DNA of 64,000 nucleotides. It comes from Gaiellasilicea sp963763755 (GTDB lineage: Bacteria; Actinomycetota; Thermoleophilia; Gaiellales; Gaiellaceae). Made by a program: the position numbers and the translations under genes. Position 1 is the stretch's first letter. Each line of letters begins with the position of its first letter. Where the stretch lies: assembly GCA_963763755.1 (NCBI GenBank), contig CAVXQE010000005.1:58084-122083 (forward strand). The letters run 5' to 3'. The notes beneath the pieces were generated by a model. The model was given only the letters and a program-made list of their open reading frames with translations, was not told where the DNA came from and did not search any database. This document shows positions 35,151 to 43,259 of this stretch, one piece after another.

Positions 35151-36338
35151 TTAGCCGACGAGCTTGTACGTGCCGTTCGACTGGATCTGGAAGATGTAGA
35201 ACTTCGCGTTCAGCGGGTCGTTCGACTTCGTCGAGAAGCGGAACGTGCCGCCGAGGATCCAGTTGGGGACGACGACCTGCTTCACCTTGCGCAGAACTGC
35301 ACGCCGGTTCGGCAGGACGTTCTTGTTCGCGACGCACGCCGCCTTGACCGCGCGCAGCGCGACCTGGACGGCCCCGTAGGTCGGCGGCCCGAACGACTCG
35401 AGCTCCGACTTCGGGTTGTCCTTCTTCCAGCCGTCGATCAGCGCCTTCGAGGTGGCGATGCCGCTGATGTCCGGAGCGAAGTTGGACACGTACGAGCCGG
35501 GCAGCTTGAACTGCGCCGGCGAGTTCGTGCCGTCGCCGCCGAACACCTTCGCCTTCTTACCCTGCTCGAGCAGCTGCTGACCGAACGTCTGCGCGTCCGG
35601 AGGCTGCTGCGTCGGGAAGAAGACGATGTCGGCGTCACTCGGCGTCCGCGTCACGAGCGACGAGAAGTCGGTCGTCTTCACGGACGTCGACAGCCGCACG
35701 GTCGCGACGTTCTTCGCCTTCAGGACGGCCTCAGCCGCGTCGGCCAGGCCGACGGAGTACGGCTCCTGGAAGTCGATGAGCACGACCTTCTTGACGTTCA
35801 GCTTGTCGATCATGTAGCGCGCGTCGCTGGGGCCCTGGATGAAGTCGCCCGGAACGACCCGGAAGAAGCCGGGCGTGCCTTCAAGCGGGGTGCCCTTGGT
35901 CAGCGACGTGCGGGTTGCCGACGGCGAGATGTGCGGAACGCCGGCGGCGAAGTACGTCTTGCTCGTTGCTGCGACCGCGCCCGAGGTGGCCGGGCCGATC
36001 ACCGCGACGACCTGCTGGTCGGCAACGTACTTCTGCGCCAACGCCTGAGCCGGCGCCGGTCCCTGCTCGACGGGTGTGTCTCCGGTCACGAGCTGCACCT
36101 TCAACCCGAGACCGGGCGCAAGCCGCTTGACGGCGTATTTCGCCCAGCTCAGCTGAGCGTTGCCGAGGAAGCCGGCACCGCCGGTGAGCGGTGTCACGAT
36201 CGCGATCTTCAGGGTGCTCTTGCAGTTGATTGCCTGCGAGGCGTTGCTCCCCGTTGTGGCCGTCGGCCTCGCGACTGCGGTCGCTGCAAGAAACGCAGCA
36301 ATCCCGGCCACGAGCGCCAAAACGATGGCCCTCTTCAT
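35151..36338 (-). CDS. livK: Branched-chain amino acid ABC transporter substrate-binding protein
   Basis: An intact 395-residue periplasmic-binding protein type I: signal peptide MKRAIVLALVAGIAAFLAAT, then LKIAIVTPLTGGAGFLGNAQ, VVAVIGPATSGAVAATSKTY, VLIDFQEPYSVGLADAAEAV and FGPPTYGAVQVALRAVKAAC. There is no lipobox, so it is either secreted or held by its uncleaved signal. AAGGGAGGGC sits six bases before the ATG, and a TTGACA/TGTGAT promoter is visible at 36440-36468. A related second binding protein lies directly upstream. Ligand is probably a branched-chain or small polar amino acid. Confidence 0.94.
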   Translation of the reverse strand: MKRAIVLALVAGIAAFLAATAVARPTATTGSNASQAINCKSTLKIAIVTPLTGGAGFLGNAQLSWAKYAVKRLAPGLGLKVQLVTGDTPVEQGPAPAQALAQKYVADQQVVAVIGPATSGAVAATSKTYFAAGVPHISPSATRTSLTKGTPLEGTPGFFRVVPGDFIQGPSDARYMIDKLNVKKVVLIDFQEPYSVGLADAAEAVLKAKNVATVRLSTSVKTTDFSSLVTRTPSDADIVFFPTQQPPDAQTFGQQLLEQGKKAKVFGGDGTNSPAQFKLPGSYVSNFAPDISGIATSKALIDGWKKDNPKSELESFGPPTYGAVQVALRAVKAACVANKNVLPNRRAVLRKVKQVVVPNWILGGTFRFSTKSNDPLNAKFYIFQIQSNGTYKLVG

Positions 36339-36439
36339 TCGTTGCCCTCCCTTAGGTGATGTTCCAAATACTGGTTTCCGTCGTATTCGACGTCATTCGG
36401 GTCCACTTGTTGCCCGGCCAGCGGATGCCGCGTCCGTCA

Positions 36440-36468
36440 ATCACAGCGCGTTGTGTCTGTCATGTCAA
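36440..36468 (-). promoter_or_regulatory. Predicted sigma-70 promoter upstream of livK
   Basis: On the minus strand TTGACA (36463-36468) and TGTGAT (36440-36445) are spaced by 17 bases, which fits a housekeeping promoter about 100 bases upstream of livK. The inverted pair CCGTCAATC (36434-36442) and GATTGACGG (36471-36479) brackets it and could be an operator. Confidence 0.5.
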
Positions 36469-36486
36469 CCGATTGACGGCAGTAAT

Positions 36487-37600
36487 CTAGCCGACCAGCG
36501 TCTTCTTGCCGCCGGCTCCGAGCCTTGAAGATGAAGAACTTCGCGCCCTTGCTGTCACCGTGGGCGGTGAATCGGAGGTTGCCGCCGAGGACGATCTTCG
36601 GGATGAAGGTCGCCCTCAGGTTCTTCTGCACCTCTGCGCGGGTGGCGTCGCCGTCGGCGCACGCCTTCCGGATCGCCACGATCGCAGCCTGCGTCGCCAC
36701 GTACATCGGCGGGCCGAAGTTGGAGACGAACTTCGTGCCGTAGCCCTTGATGAAGGCGGCGTTGCCCGCGATCCCGCGGATGTCCGGCGCGAACGCCGAG
36801 ACGTAGGAGCCCGGGATGCTTGAAGTCACCGGAGTCGATACCGTCCGAGCCGACGATGATCGCCTTCCTGCCCAGCTTCTTCAGCTGCTGACCGAAGATC
36901 TGCGCGCTCGCGGCGATCTGCCAGGGCAGGAAGACGACGTCGATCTCGGCGCCGATCTTGCGACACGAGCGACGAGAAGTCGGTCACCTTCTGGTTGACC
37001 GAGTTCCGGGTGACCTTGACGCCGCCGCGCCTTCAGCTTCGCACTGCACGCCGTTCGCCAGCGGCTTCGAGTACGCCGACTGGTCGTCGACGATGAAGAC
37101 GTTCTTCGCCTTCAGCACGCTGGCGGATGTACTTCGCAATCGTCGGCGACTGGACGCTGTCGTTCGGAACGACCCGGAAGAAGTTCGGGATCGAGCCGTT
37201 CGTCAGCGAGTCTGTCGATCGCCGAGCCGGAGATGAACGGCAGCCGCTCGGACTTCATGAAGACCGGCGCGACCGCCAGCACCTCCTGGCTGCCGGCGGG
37301 GCCGACCACGGCAAGGATGTTCGGAGTCGGCCTGGAACTCGGCGCCGACCGTCGCGGCCCGAGCCGGATCGAGCTGCGTGTCGCCTTCGCACCAGCTTGA
37401 TCGTGCCCGTCGCGAGCCTCCGGATCGCGTACTGCGAGAAGCCGAGCTGCTCCTTGCCGATGAATGCAGCATCACCGGTGATCGGGCCCATGAAGCCGAT
37501 TCGCGGGCTGTCGCACGAGCGCGCTGGGCGCCGGCGCGGCGACCGCGAGCGACGCAATGATGAGCGCCCCAAATGCGGCCGCCCCTACGACGCCGGAATC
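36487..37600 (-). CDS. Second branched-chain-type substrate-binding protein (heavily frameshifted)
   Basis: A paralogue of LivK in several frames: signal-like AAAFGALIIASLAVAA, IGFMGPITGDAAFIGKEQLG, FSQYAIRRLATGTIKLV, and towards the end GSYVSAFAPDIRGIAGNAAF and KIVLGGNLRFTAHGDSKGAK. The homologous region FFRVV...VQSP (seen in + orientation near 37130-37190) and other blocks need at least six single-base corrections. The corrected frame ends at TAG 36487-36489 after KKTLVG. The start is not clear. It may be an assembly-damaged intact gene or a decaying duplicate of livK; the sequence is divergent enough from livK (35151-36338) that it is not an assembly duplicate. Confidence 0.65.
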
Positions 37601-38242
37601 AACTGCGAGTCGTCCTCGTAGGCCCGTGACGCCGGGTCCCCCGAAGGATGGAAGACACCGAGGATCCGCATCACGCCCGGTCCGGTGTTCTCGATGCAGT
37701 GAACCTGCTCGGGTGGCAGGTGAAAACAGGATCCAGAGCTGGAGCGGTATCGATTCGCCTTCGATGTGCGCGAATCCCTCGCCCTCGACGATGTAGCCCA
37801 CCTCGTCGTAGGAGTGGCTGTGATCGGGCGCGCGGCAGGGCTCGACGATGCCGACGAACTGCGTCGCGTCCATGCAGCCCGCGTCCTGGTTGACGAGGTA
37901 GCGGAACGTGCGCTTGGCATCGGCACGCAACTCCGGGCGGTCGGCGAAGCGGACGATCACCTCGCGCGGCGACCGGTAGACCTGCGCGACCGGAACGCTC
38001 GTCGAGACGATCAGCAGCTCGTCGGGCCCGGGGTTGTCGATCACGTACGTCTCTCCCGCGCGGACGTACGCGCCGCTCTCGGATTGGAGGTCGTGCGGCT
38101 CGCCGTCGAGCTCGAGCGCGCCCGAGCCGGAAACCGCGTAGAGAAGCTCGTCACGCTCCGGGTTGCCACGCGGCAGCGAGCGGCCGGGGGCGAAGCGGGT
38201 GACTCGCTGCTCGAGCACCTTCGAGCCGGTGCCGGGGCCCAT
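37585..38242 (-). CDS. Bicupin protein (one frameshift)
   Basis: Two cupin barrels: the first around ELLYAVSGSGALELDGEPHD and SGAYVRAGETYVIDNPG, the second around APDHSHSYDEVGYIVEGEGF and HCIENTGPGVMRILGVFHPS. The second keeps a metal-site pattern (H-x-H-x4-E and a later His); the first has lost most His ligands, as is common in bicupins. About 218 residues. One break at about 37740 separates the second barrel's end. The ATG at 38240-38242 has GAGAAGG upstream; a GTG six bases earlier is possible. It leads the liv gene cluster, with a predicted promoter upstream. The reaction is unknown; small bicupins include dioxygenases, isomerases and ureidoglycine aminohydrolases. Confidence 0.78.
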
Positions 38243-38330
38243 GATCACCTTCTCGAGGGCGGTGTCTCCCTCTTCCTGGCGACCCTCGAACGTCCTGTTC
38301 CGAAACTACAAAAATCTGTCGCATCACCGA

Positions 38331-38359
38331 ATCTCACCTTCTCGGTGCTGACATGTCAA
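38331..38359 (-). promoter_or_regulatory. Predicted promoter of the bicupin-liv cluster with TGACATGTCA palindrome
   Basis: Minus-strand TTGACA (38354-38359) and TGAGAT (38331-38336) are 17 bases apart. The -35 box overlaps a perfect 10-bp palindrome TGACATGTCA (38349-38358), so a dimeric regulator could control the promoter. The -10 match is weak. Confidence 0.35.
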
Positions 38360-38383
38360 CACGAGTTCGTCCGCTGCCGGCGC

Positions 38384-39100
38384 TCAGAGCTCGAACAGCT
38401 CGAAGTCCTTGCCGGTCACGTGGACCGCGACGTTCCGCACCGGGACGGGCCCGAGCTCGGTCGCGAACGAGCCGCGGTGGGCATGTCCGTGCAGCACGAG
38501 ATCGGGCCGGTGGGCGCCGATCGGAGCAGCGAGCCGCGAGGAGCCGAGGAACGCCCAGATCGGCTCCGGCTCGCCGACGAGCGTCTCCGGAACGGGCGCG
38601 TAGTGGAGGAGCACGACACGCCGGTGGCAGCCGGCGATCGCCTCGAGCCCCGCTTCGATCGCCTCGACCTCGCGCGTCGTCTCGGCGTACACCTCACGCA
38701 GGAGCGGCTCGCCGAAGTCGGGTAGCTCCGCACCGGGGAAGCCGCCGACGAATCCCTTGGCGCCGACGATTCCGAGCTCGAGCCCACCGACCTCGTGCAC
38801 CGCGTAGTCGCGCTGCAGGACTCGGATCCCCGCGTCCTCGAGCACGGCGACCACCTCGTCGCAGCGATTCGCATGGAAGTCGTGGTTGCCGAGCACGGCG
38901 TAGATTGGGAGCTCGAGCGGCCGGCAGGCGTCGGCGAGGACGACTGCCTGGTCGGGCTCACCGTGCGTCGTCAGGTCACCGGCGAGCAGAATGACGTCCG
39001 CCTGGGTCGCAACGGTGGCGAACGCATGTGTGATCCGCTCGCGCAGCGGCTCGGCGCAGTGGATGTCGCCTGCGGCGGCGACGCAAATCTTCTCGGCCAT
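38384..39100 (-). CDS. Calcineurin-like metallophosphoesterase
   Basis: An intact 238-residue metallophosphoesterase: GDIHCAEPL (first metal motif D-x-H), ILLAGDLTTHGEPDQAVVLA (GDxx), VLGNHDFH (GNHD), LLHYAPVPETL and HGHAHRG (last motif). Two-metal phosphoesterases of this size act on nucleotides or phosphoproteins. There is no signal peptide. It starts with ATG at 39098-39100, 61 bases from the divergent nucleotidyltransferase gene. Confidence 0.92.
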   Translation of the reverse strand: MAEKICVAAAGDIHCAEPLRERITHAFATVATQADVILLAGDLTTHGEPDQAVVLADACRPLELPIYAVLGNHDFHANRCDEVVAVLEDAGIRVLQRDYAVHEVGGLELGIVGAKGFVGGFPGAELPDFGEPLLREVYAETTREVEAIEAGLEAIAGCHRRVVLLHYAPVPETLVGEPEPIWAFLGSSRLAAPIGAHRPDLVLHGHAHRGSFATELGPVPVRNVAVHVTGKDFELFEL

Positions 39101-39161
39101 CGCTCGGCATCTTCACATCGGGCGGCTTTCACAAACGGATTCGTGGGTATACGCCAGGGCC

Positions 39162-39737
39162 ATGGCCTACACACCCGCCGAAAACTTCCCGGAGCTGATC
39201 GACTCGATGAAGCGCGCAGCCGCTGCGCTTCGAGACGCCGAGGTGCCCTACAGCCTGGGCGGCGGACTCGCAGCCTGGGCGCGCGGCGGGCCTCCGACCG
39301 AGCACGACGTCGACTTCTTCGTTCGCGAGCGCGACGCGGAGCGCGCGCTCGATGCTCTGGTCGAGGCGGGGATGACGCCGGAGCAGCCGCCGGAGAACTG
39401 GCTGCTGAAGGCGTGGGACGGCGAAACGCTGATCGACCTGATCTTCCTCACTGCCGGGGGGCCCGTCGACGACGGTTTCTTCGAGCGGTCGGAGCTCCTC
39501 GAGGTCGCGGCTCAGACGATGCCCGTCGCGTCACTCGGAGACGTGCTGACCACGAAGCTGCTCGCGCTCAACGAGCAGGAGCCCGACCTCTCCTCTGTGC
39601 TCGAGCTCGCACGCTCGCTCCGCGAGCAGATCGACTGGGACTTCGTCCGCTCCCGCACGGGCGACTCCCCCTTCGCGCGTGCGTTCTTCACCCTGGTCGA
39701 GGAACTGGGCGTCGTCGAGCCGCCCGCGGCCGCCTAG
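39162..39737 (+). CDS. Nucleotidyltransferase-fold protein
   Basis: A 191-residue protein with the minimal nucleotidyltransferase pattern: VPYSLGGGLAAWARGGPPTE followed by HDVDFFVRE, where the Asp pair would be metal ligands, and TLIDLIFLTAGGP with a third Asp. It resembles uncharacterised NTase proteins found beside antitoxins or regulatory genes; no HEPN partner is adjacent. The ATG at 39162 is the first good start. A strong terminator follows the stop. Confidence 0.78.
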   Translation: MAYTPAENFPELIDSMKRAAAALRDAEVPYSLGGGLAAWARGGPPTEHDVDFFVRERDAERALDALVEAGMTPEQPPENWLLKAWDGETLIDLIFLTAGGPVDDGFFERSELLEVAAQTMPVASLGDVLTTKLLALNEQEPDLSSVLELARSLREQIDWDFVRSRTGDSPFARAFFTLVEELGVVEPPAAA

Positions 39738-39741
39738 GTTC

Positions 39742-39767
39742 GGAGGGCCGCCCGAAGGCGGCCCTCC
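39742..39767. terminator. Bidirectional terminator
   Basis: GGAGGGCCGCC-CGAA-GGCGGCCCTCC is a perfect 11-bp stem with a stable tetraloop, placed between the convergent nucleotidyltransferase (+) and subtilase (-) genes, four bases past the first and 13 before the second. Confidence 0.8.
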
Positions 39768-39780
39768 ATGCAGCGAGCTG

Positions 39781-41256
39781 TTATTTCACAGCGTTGGCTG
39801 CGTTCACCTCGCCGGCTCCATAGAAGCCGTTTCGGTTCCCGCCACTGCACTCGGCCAGGTACTGATCGAGTCCCGGCCGCGGGTTGTACACGCCCTCCGG
39901 GCACGGCAGCGGGTCGGCGGTCCGCTCCAGAAACGCCGCCAGCGCCGCGGGCTGCAGGTTGGGATGGGCAGACAGCGCGAGCGCCGCGACCCCGGCCGCG
40001 TGCGGACTGGCCATCGACGTGCCTTGCATGTAGCCCCAGCCGTTCACCTTCGTCACCGTATTGATGACCGACGACAGGACGGCGTTGGCGATCGTCGAGA
40101 CCGCCGGGTTTGGCTGCCGCGTGTCGCCTCCCGGCGCGGCCACGTCCACGACGCCTTGGCCGTAGGACGAGTAGTAGCTCTTCAGCCGCTGGGTTCCGAC
40201 CGCGGAGACAGTGACGACTCCGGGCGCCTCGGCCGGCAGGTCGAGACACGCTCCGTTGATCTCCCGCGTCTCGACGGGAGAGCTGCCGTCGTTGGGGCTT
40301 CCAGCGTCGATGAACTTGTGCTGCAGGTCGACGTTGGAGTTGCCCGCGGACGCGATCGTGAGCACGCCTTTGTTCTGCGCGTACCGGATCGCACGTTGGA
40401 CGGCCTGCCACACCGGGCGCTGACGCGCGTCGTTGCGGCAGTTGAACTCCCACGGGTCGATGAAGTAGCTGTTGTTCGTGATCTGCATCCCGTGGTCGGC
40501 GGCCCAGACGAACCCGCACACTGCCGCCTCCGGATAGATGAAGCCCGCGTCGGACACGACCTTCACCGATGCCACCTTCACGCCCGGAGCCACGCCCGCG
40601 ATGCCGACGCCGTTGATCGCACCGGCGATCGTGCCCGCGACGTGCGTACCGTGGCTGGACGTGGTCGGGTTCCAGGCGGCTTCAGCAGTGTCCACGACCC
40701 CGCCCAGGCAGGACGCGCTCTTGTCCTTGGCGATCTGAGTCACCAGGTCGGGATGCGTGCTGGAAATGCCGCTGTCGAGGACGCCGACGACGACGTCCGG
40801 GCTTCCGGTGGTCACCGCGTTCGCCGCGGGTGTGTTGATCTGAGTCATGTCCCACTGGAGGCCGAACAACGGCTCGCCCGTGGGATTGCCTGTGGCCTCC
40901 ACGGCGCTGGAGCCGACCGTTTCCTGCACCTCGTCCTCCTGGAGAGGGGTGCCCAGACCGGTGGTCGAGGCGACGGCCTCCACACCGGAGCCCGAGGCCG
41001 CGGCTGCGAAGTCGGGGTTGGTCGAGCGAGCGACGAGAACGCCGATCTGGCTATAGCTCGCCACGACGGTGCCGCCGGCGGCAGCGACCCTCGCGGCAGC
41101 CTTGGCGGTCGAGTTGCCCTGCGGTGCGAGAACGAGATATGTCGTGTCCGGTCCCGCGGCAGTCGCCGGAGTGACGAACGCACTTCCGACAGCGAGAAGA
41201 CTTGTTAGGGCGACCACGAACGCGGCCGCCAGCACCTTGCGGTTGACGAAGCTCAA
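39781..41256 (-). CDS. Secreted subtilisin-like serine protease (S8)
   Basis: A 491-residue secreted protease from TTG at 41254-41256 (GGAGG six bases upstream). It has a signal peptide (VLAAAFVVALTSLLAVGSAF), an I9-like propeptide, and the S8 triad: Asp in VVVGVLDSGISSTHPDL, His in SSHGTHVAGTIAG and Ser in GTSMASPHAAGVAAL. The oxyanion Asn is in SAGNSN. Several Cys pairs (such as NCRND, PCPEG) suggest disulfides. It would degrade extracellular protein, matching the peptide import operon at 13 kb. The frame is intact and a shared terminator lies at its 3' end. Confidence 0.94.
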   Translation of the reverse strand: MSFVNRKVLAAAFVVALTSLLAVGSAFVTPATAAGPDTTYLVLAPQGNSTAKAAARVAAAGGTVVASYSQIGVLVARSTNPDFAAAASGSGVEAVASTTGLGTPLQEDEVQETVGSSAVEATGNPTGEPLFGLQWDMTQINTPAANAVTTGSPDVVVGVLDSGISSTHPDLVTQIAKDKSASCLGGVVDTAEAAWNPTTSSHGTHVAGTIAGAINGVGIAGVAPGVKVASVKVVSDAGFIYPEAAVCGFVWAADHGMQITNNSYFIDPWEFNCRNDARQRPVWQAVQRAIRYAQNKGVLTIASAGNSNVDLQHKFIDAGSPNDGSSPVETREINGACLDLPAEAPGVVTVSAVGTQRLKSYYSSYGQGVVDVAAPGGDTRQPNPAVSTIANAVLSSVINTVTKVNGWGYMQGTSMASPHAAGVAALALSAHPNLQPAALAAFLERTADPLPCPEGVYNPRPGLDQYLAECSGGNRNGFYGAGEVNAANAVK

Positions 41257-41303
41257 GAAATACCTCCGATCGGTGGAAGAAGGCGGCGGGCAGCGGCAGT
41301 CTT

Positions 41304-42119
41304 TCAGGTTTCGAAGAAGAACAACTTCCAGGCTTCCCACCAGCTGGGAGCCTCGACGCGGATCGTTCGGCCGTCGAGCCGCTCGACGCCGGGGTGGAAG
41401 CGGAGCCGGTCGGCGGGCTGCGTGCGCTTGAACTCGACCTTGATCTCGCACGGGCTGCCCGGGTCGTAGGGCGGCACGGCCTTCAGGTCGGCGAGGGCCT
41501 TCTGCGCACCCTCCTCGATCAGCTTCCGGGCACGCACGGGCGGGATCTGCCGCGCGGCGCCGGACGCGAGACCTTGCTTCACGGCCACGGTCGTGAGGCC
41601 GTCCCCGAGGAGCTCCTTCCCTTCGTCGCAGGACGCCTGGTCGCCCGTCACGAGCAGGACCGGGCAGTTCCACGTTCCGCAGAGCGCCGCGTTGATCCCG
41701 GTCTCACCCACCTCGGTTCCGTTGAACCAGAGCCGCTGGTAGTCGCGCCCGGAGACGGTGTGGTTCATGTTCCCGAGCTCGTTCCCGGCCTTCGCGTGCA
41801 TGCCGACGAAGAGCGCCGCGTCGCAACCCTGCTCCAGGAACTCGGTGTAGCCCGTCCACTCCTCCTGCACGACCCACTCACAGTCGGGCTCGAGCTGGTC
41901 GGGGATCAGCGAGTTGAACGTCCAGCCGCCGCCTGCACCGTGACAGTCCATGACGACGATCTCGGTCGCGCCGCCCGCCTTCGCGCCGCGCACGGCTGCA
42001 TTGATCTCCTCGGTGTAGAGCTTGCGTCCCTCCTCGAACATCGGATCGCCGCCGCTCGTCTGCTCGGGCTTCACGATTCCGGAGACGCCCTCCATGTCGC
42101 TGATGATGTGGACGCGCAT
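41304..42119 (-). CDS. M55 family D-aminopeptidase (DppA-like)
   Basis: An intact 271-residue zinc D-aminopeptidase of the M55 family: MRVHIISDMEGVSGI at the start with the metal-binding Asp/Glu, MDCHGAGGGWTFN, FVGMHAKAGNELG, NHTVSGRD and LLVTGDQASCDEGKEL. The family (Bacillus DppA) forms decamers that release D-Ala from D-amino-acid peptides, for example from peptidoglycan. It is 17 kb from the dpp-type importer here, so any link is functional rather than operonic. Divergent from the SDR gene, starts only 19 bases apart. Confidence 0.93.
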   Translation of the reverse strand: MRVHIISDMEGVSGIVKPEQTSGGDPMFEEGRKLYTEEINAAVRGAKAGGATEIVVMDCHGAGGGWTFNSLIPDQLEPDCEWVVQEEWTGYTEFLEQGCDAALFVGMHAKAGNELGNMNHTVSGRDYQRLWFNGTEVGETGINAALCGTWNCPVLLVTGDQASCDEGKELLGDGLTTVAVKQGLASGAARQIPPVRARKLIEEGAQKALADLKAVPPYDPGSPCEIKVEFKRTQPADRLRFHPGVERLDGRTIRVEAPSWWEAWKLFFFET

Positions 42120-42138
42120 GGGAGTAGCCTAAGCGCTC

Positions 42139-42919
42139 GTGGAGACCGGGCTCGCAGGCAAGGGGGTGCTCGTCACCGGCGCATCCGGCGGCATCGGCGC
42201 CGCGTGTGCGCGCGCGTTCGCGGCCGAGGGCGCCCGCGTGGCCGTCCACTACCACCGTGGCGAGGAACGGGCGCGCGAGGTGGCCGCCGCGCTCGGCGGC
42301 GCACCGGTGCTCCAGGCTGACCTGACCGACGAGCACGAGGTCGACCGGCTCTTCGCCGCGGCCCGCTCTGCACTCGGGCGCATCGACGTGTGCGCCGCGG
42401 TCGCCGGTGTCTGGCCGTCGCAGGACGTCCCCGTCTGGGAGCTGCCACTCGAACGGTGGGAGCAGACGGTTCGCCAGAACCTGACCTCGTCGTTCCTGAC
42501 TGCGCGCGGCTTCCTGCGCGAGGTGGAGCGAAACGGGCACGGCTCACTGGTGCTCATCGGCTCGACAGCGGGCCTCGTCGGCGAGGCGGGGCACGCGGAC
42601 TACGCCGCGGCCAAGTCCGCGGTTCTCGGCGGCCTGCTCCTGAGCCTGAAGAACGAAGTCGTGCGCGTCGCGCCGCGCGCGCGGGTGAACGCGGTCGCGC
42701 CGGGGTGGACCGAGACCCCGATGACGCGCGGACACGTCGACCCCGAGGATGTACGCAGGGTGTCGCGGACGATGGCTCTCCGCAAGGTCGCCGAGCCCGA
42801 ACGACATCGCGCGACAGGTGGTGGTCCTGGCCTCCGACGAGCTCTCCGGCCACGTCACCGGTCAGGTGATCACGGTCGCCGGCGGCATGGAAGGCCGCGT
42901 GATCCACGAGGACCAATAG
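42139..42919 (+). CDS. Short-chain dehydrogenase/reductase (one frameshift)
   Basis: About 259 residues of classical SDR: cofactor motif VLVTGASGGIGAACARAFAA, the AVAGVW segment, the Ser in VLIGSTAGLV, the Tyr-x3-Lys in ADYAAAKSAV, and APGWTETPM. The C-terminus (IARQVVVLASDELSGHVTGQ, ITVAGGM) lies in another frame: one extra G in GAGCCCGAACGAC near 42798 causes the break. The lack of an acidic residue at the end of the second strand (VAVHYHRGEER) suggests NADP(H). It resembles FabG-type oxidoreductases. Start is GTG at 42139. Confidence 0.86.
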
Positions 42920-43259
42920 AAGGGAGCGGCAAGTCAGGCTGCTGACTCACCGCTCCCAAACTCGCCACGCCGCAGGATGATTGCCGTCAGTCCCCGACAG
43001 GAGAGTCGTTGGCCATATCGGCAACTGACAGGCGGAGCTTTACCCCTGAAAAGGGAGAGGGGCCCCGCCGCCAGGGGCCCCTCTGAATGGCTTCCACCAT
43101 CGGAAGCCGGATGATCTCTTCCAGGCCGCCCCCGCCACATCGGTGCGCTCAGAAGATGTCCTGAGTATCCGCTCGCCCGATCGCTCTGGCATCACCCTTC
43201 AGCGGTTGACTCGTCCCTCGAACGGGGTTGACAGGGAGTGCTTCACTAGAGTGGCGCGG
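42920..43259. other. Intergenic region with two dyads
   Basis: No gene. It holds the terminator at 43056-43084, a second hairpin GGCTTCC-ACCATC-GGAAGCC (43089-43108), and TTGACA at 43228-43233, 26 bases before the next gene's ATG; no well-spaced -10 box goes with it. Confidence 0.4.
43056..43084 (+). terminator. Rho-independent-type terminator after SDR gene
   Basis: AGAGGGGCCCC-GCCGCCA-GGGGCCCCTCT is a perfect 11-bp stem with a 7-base loop, preceded by an A-rich stretch (TGAAAAGGG), about 135 bases past the SDR stop. Confidence 0.7.
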
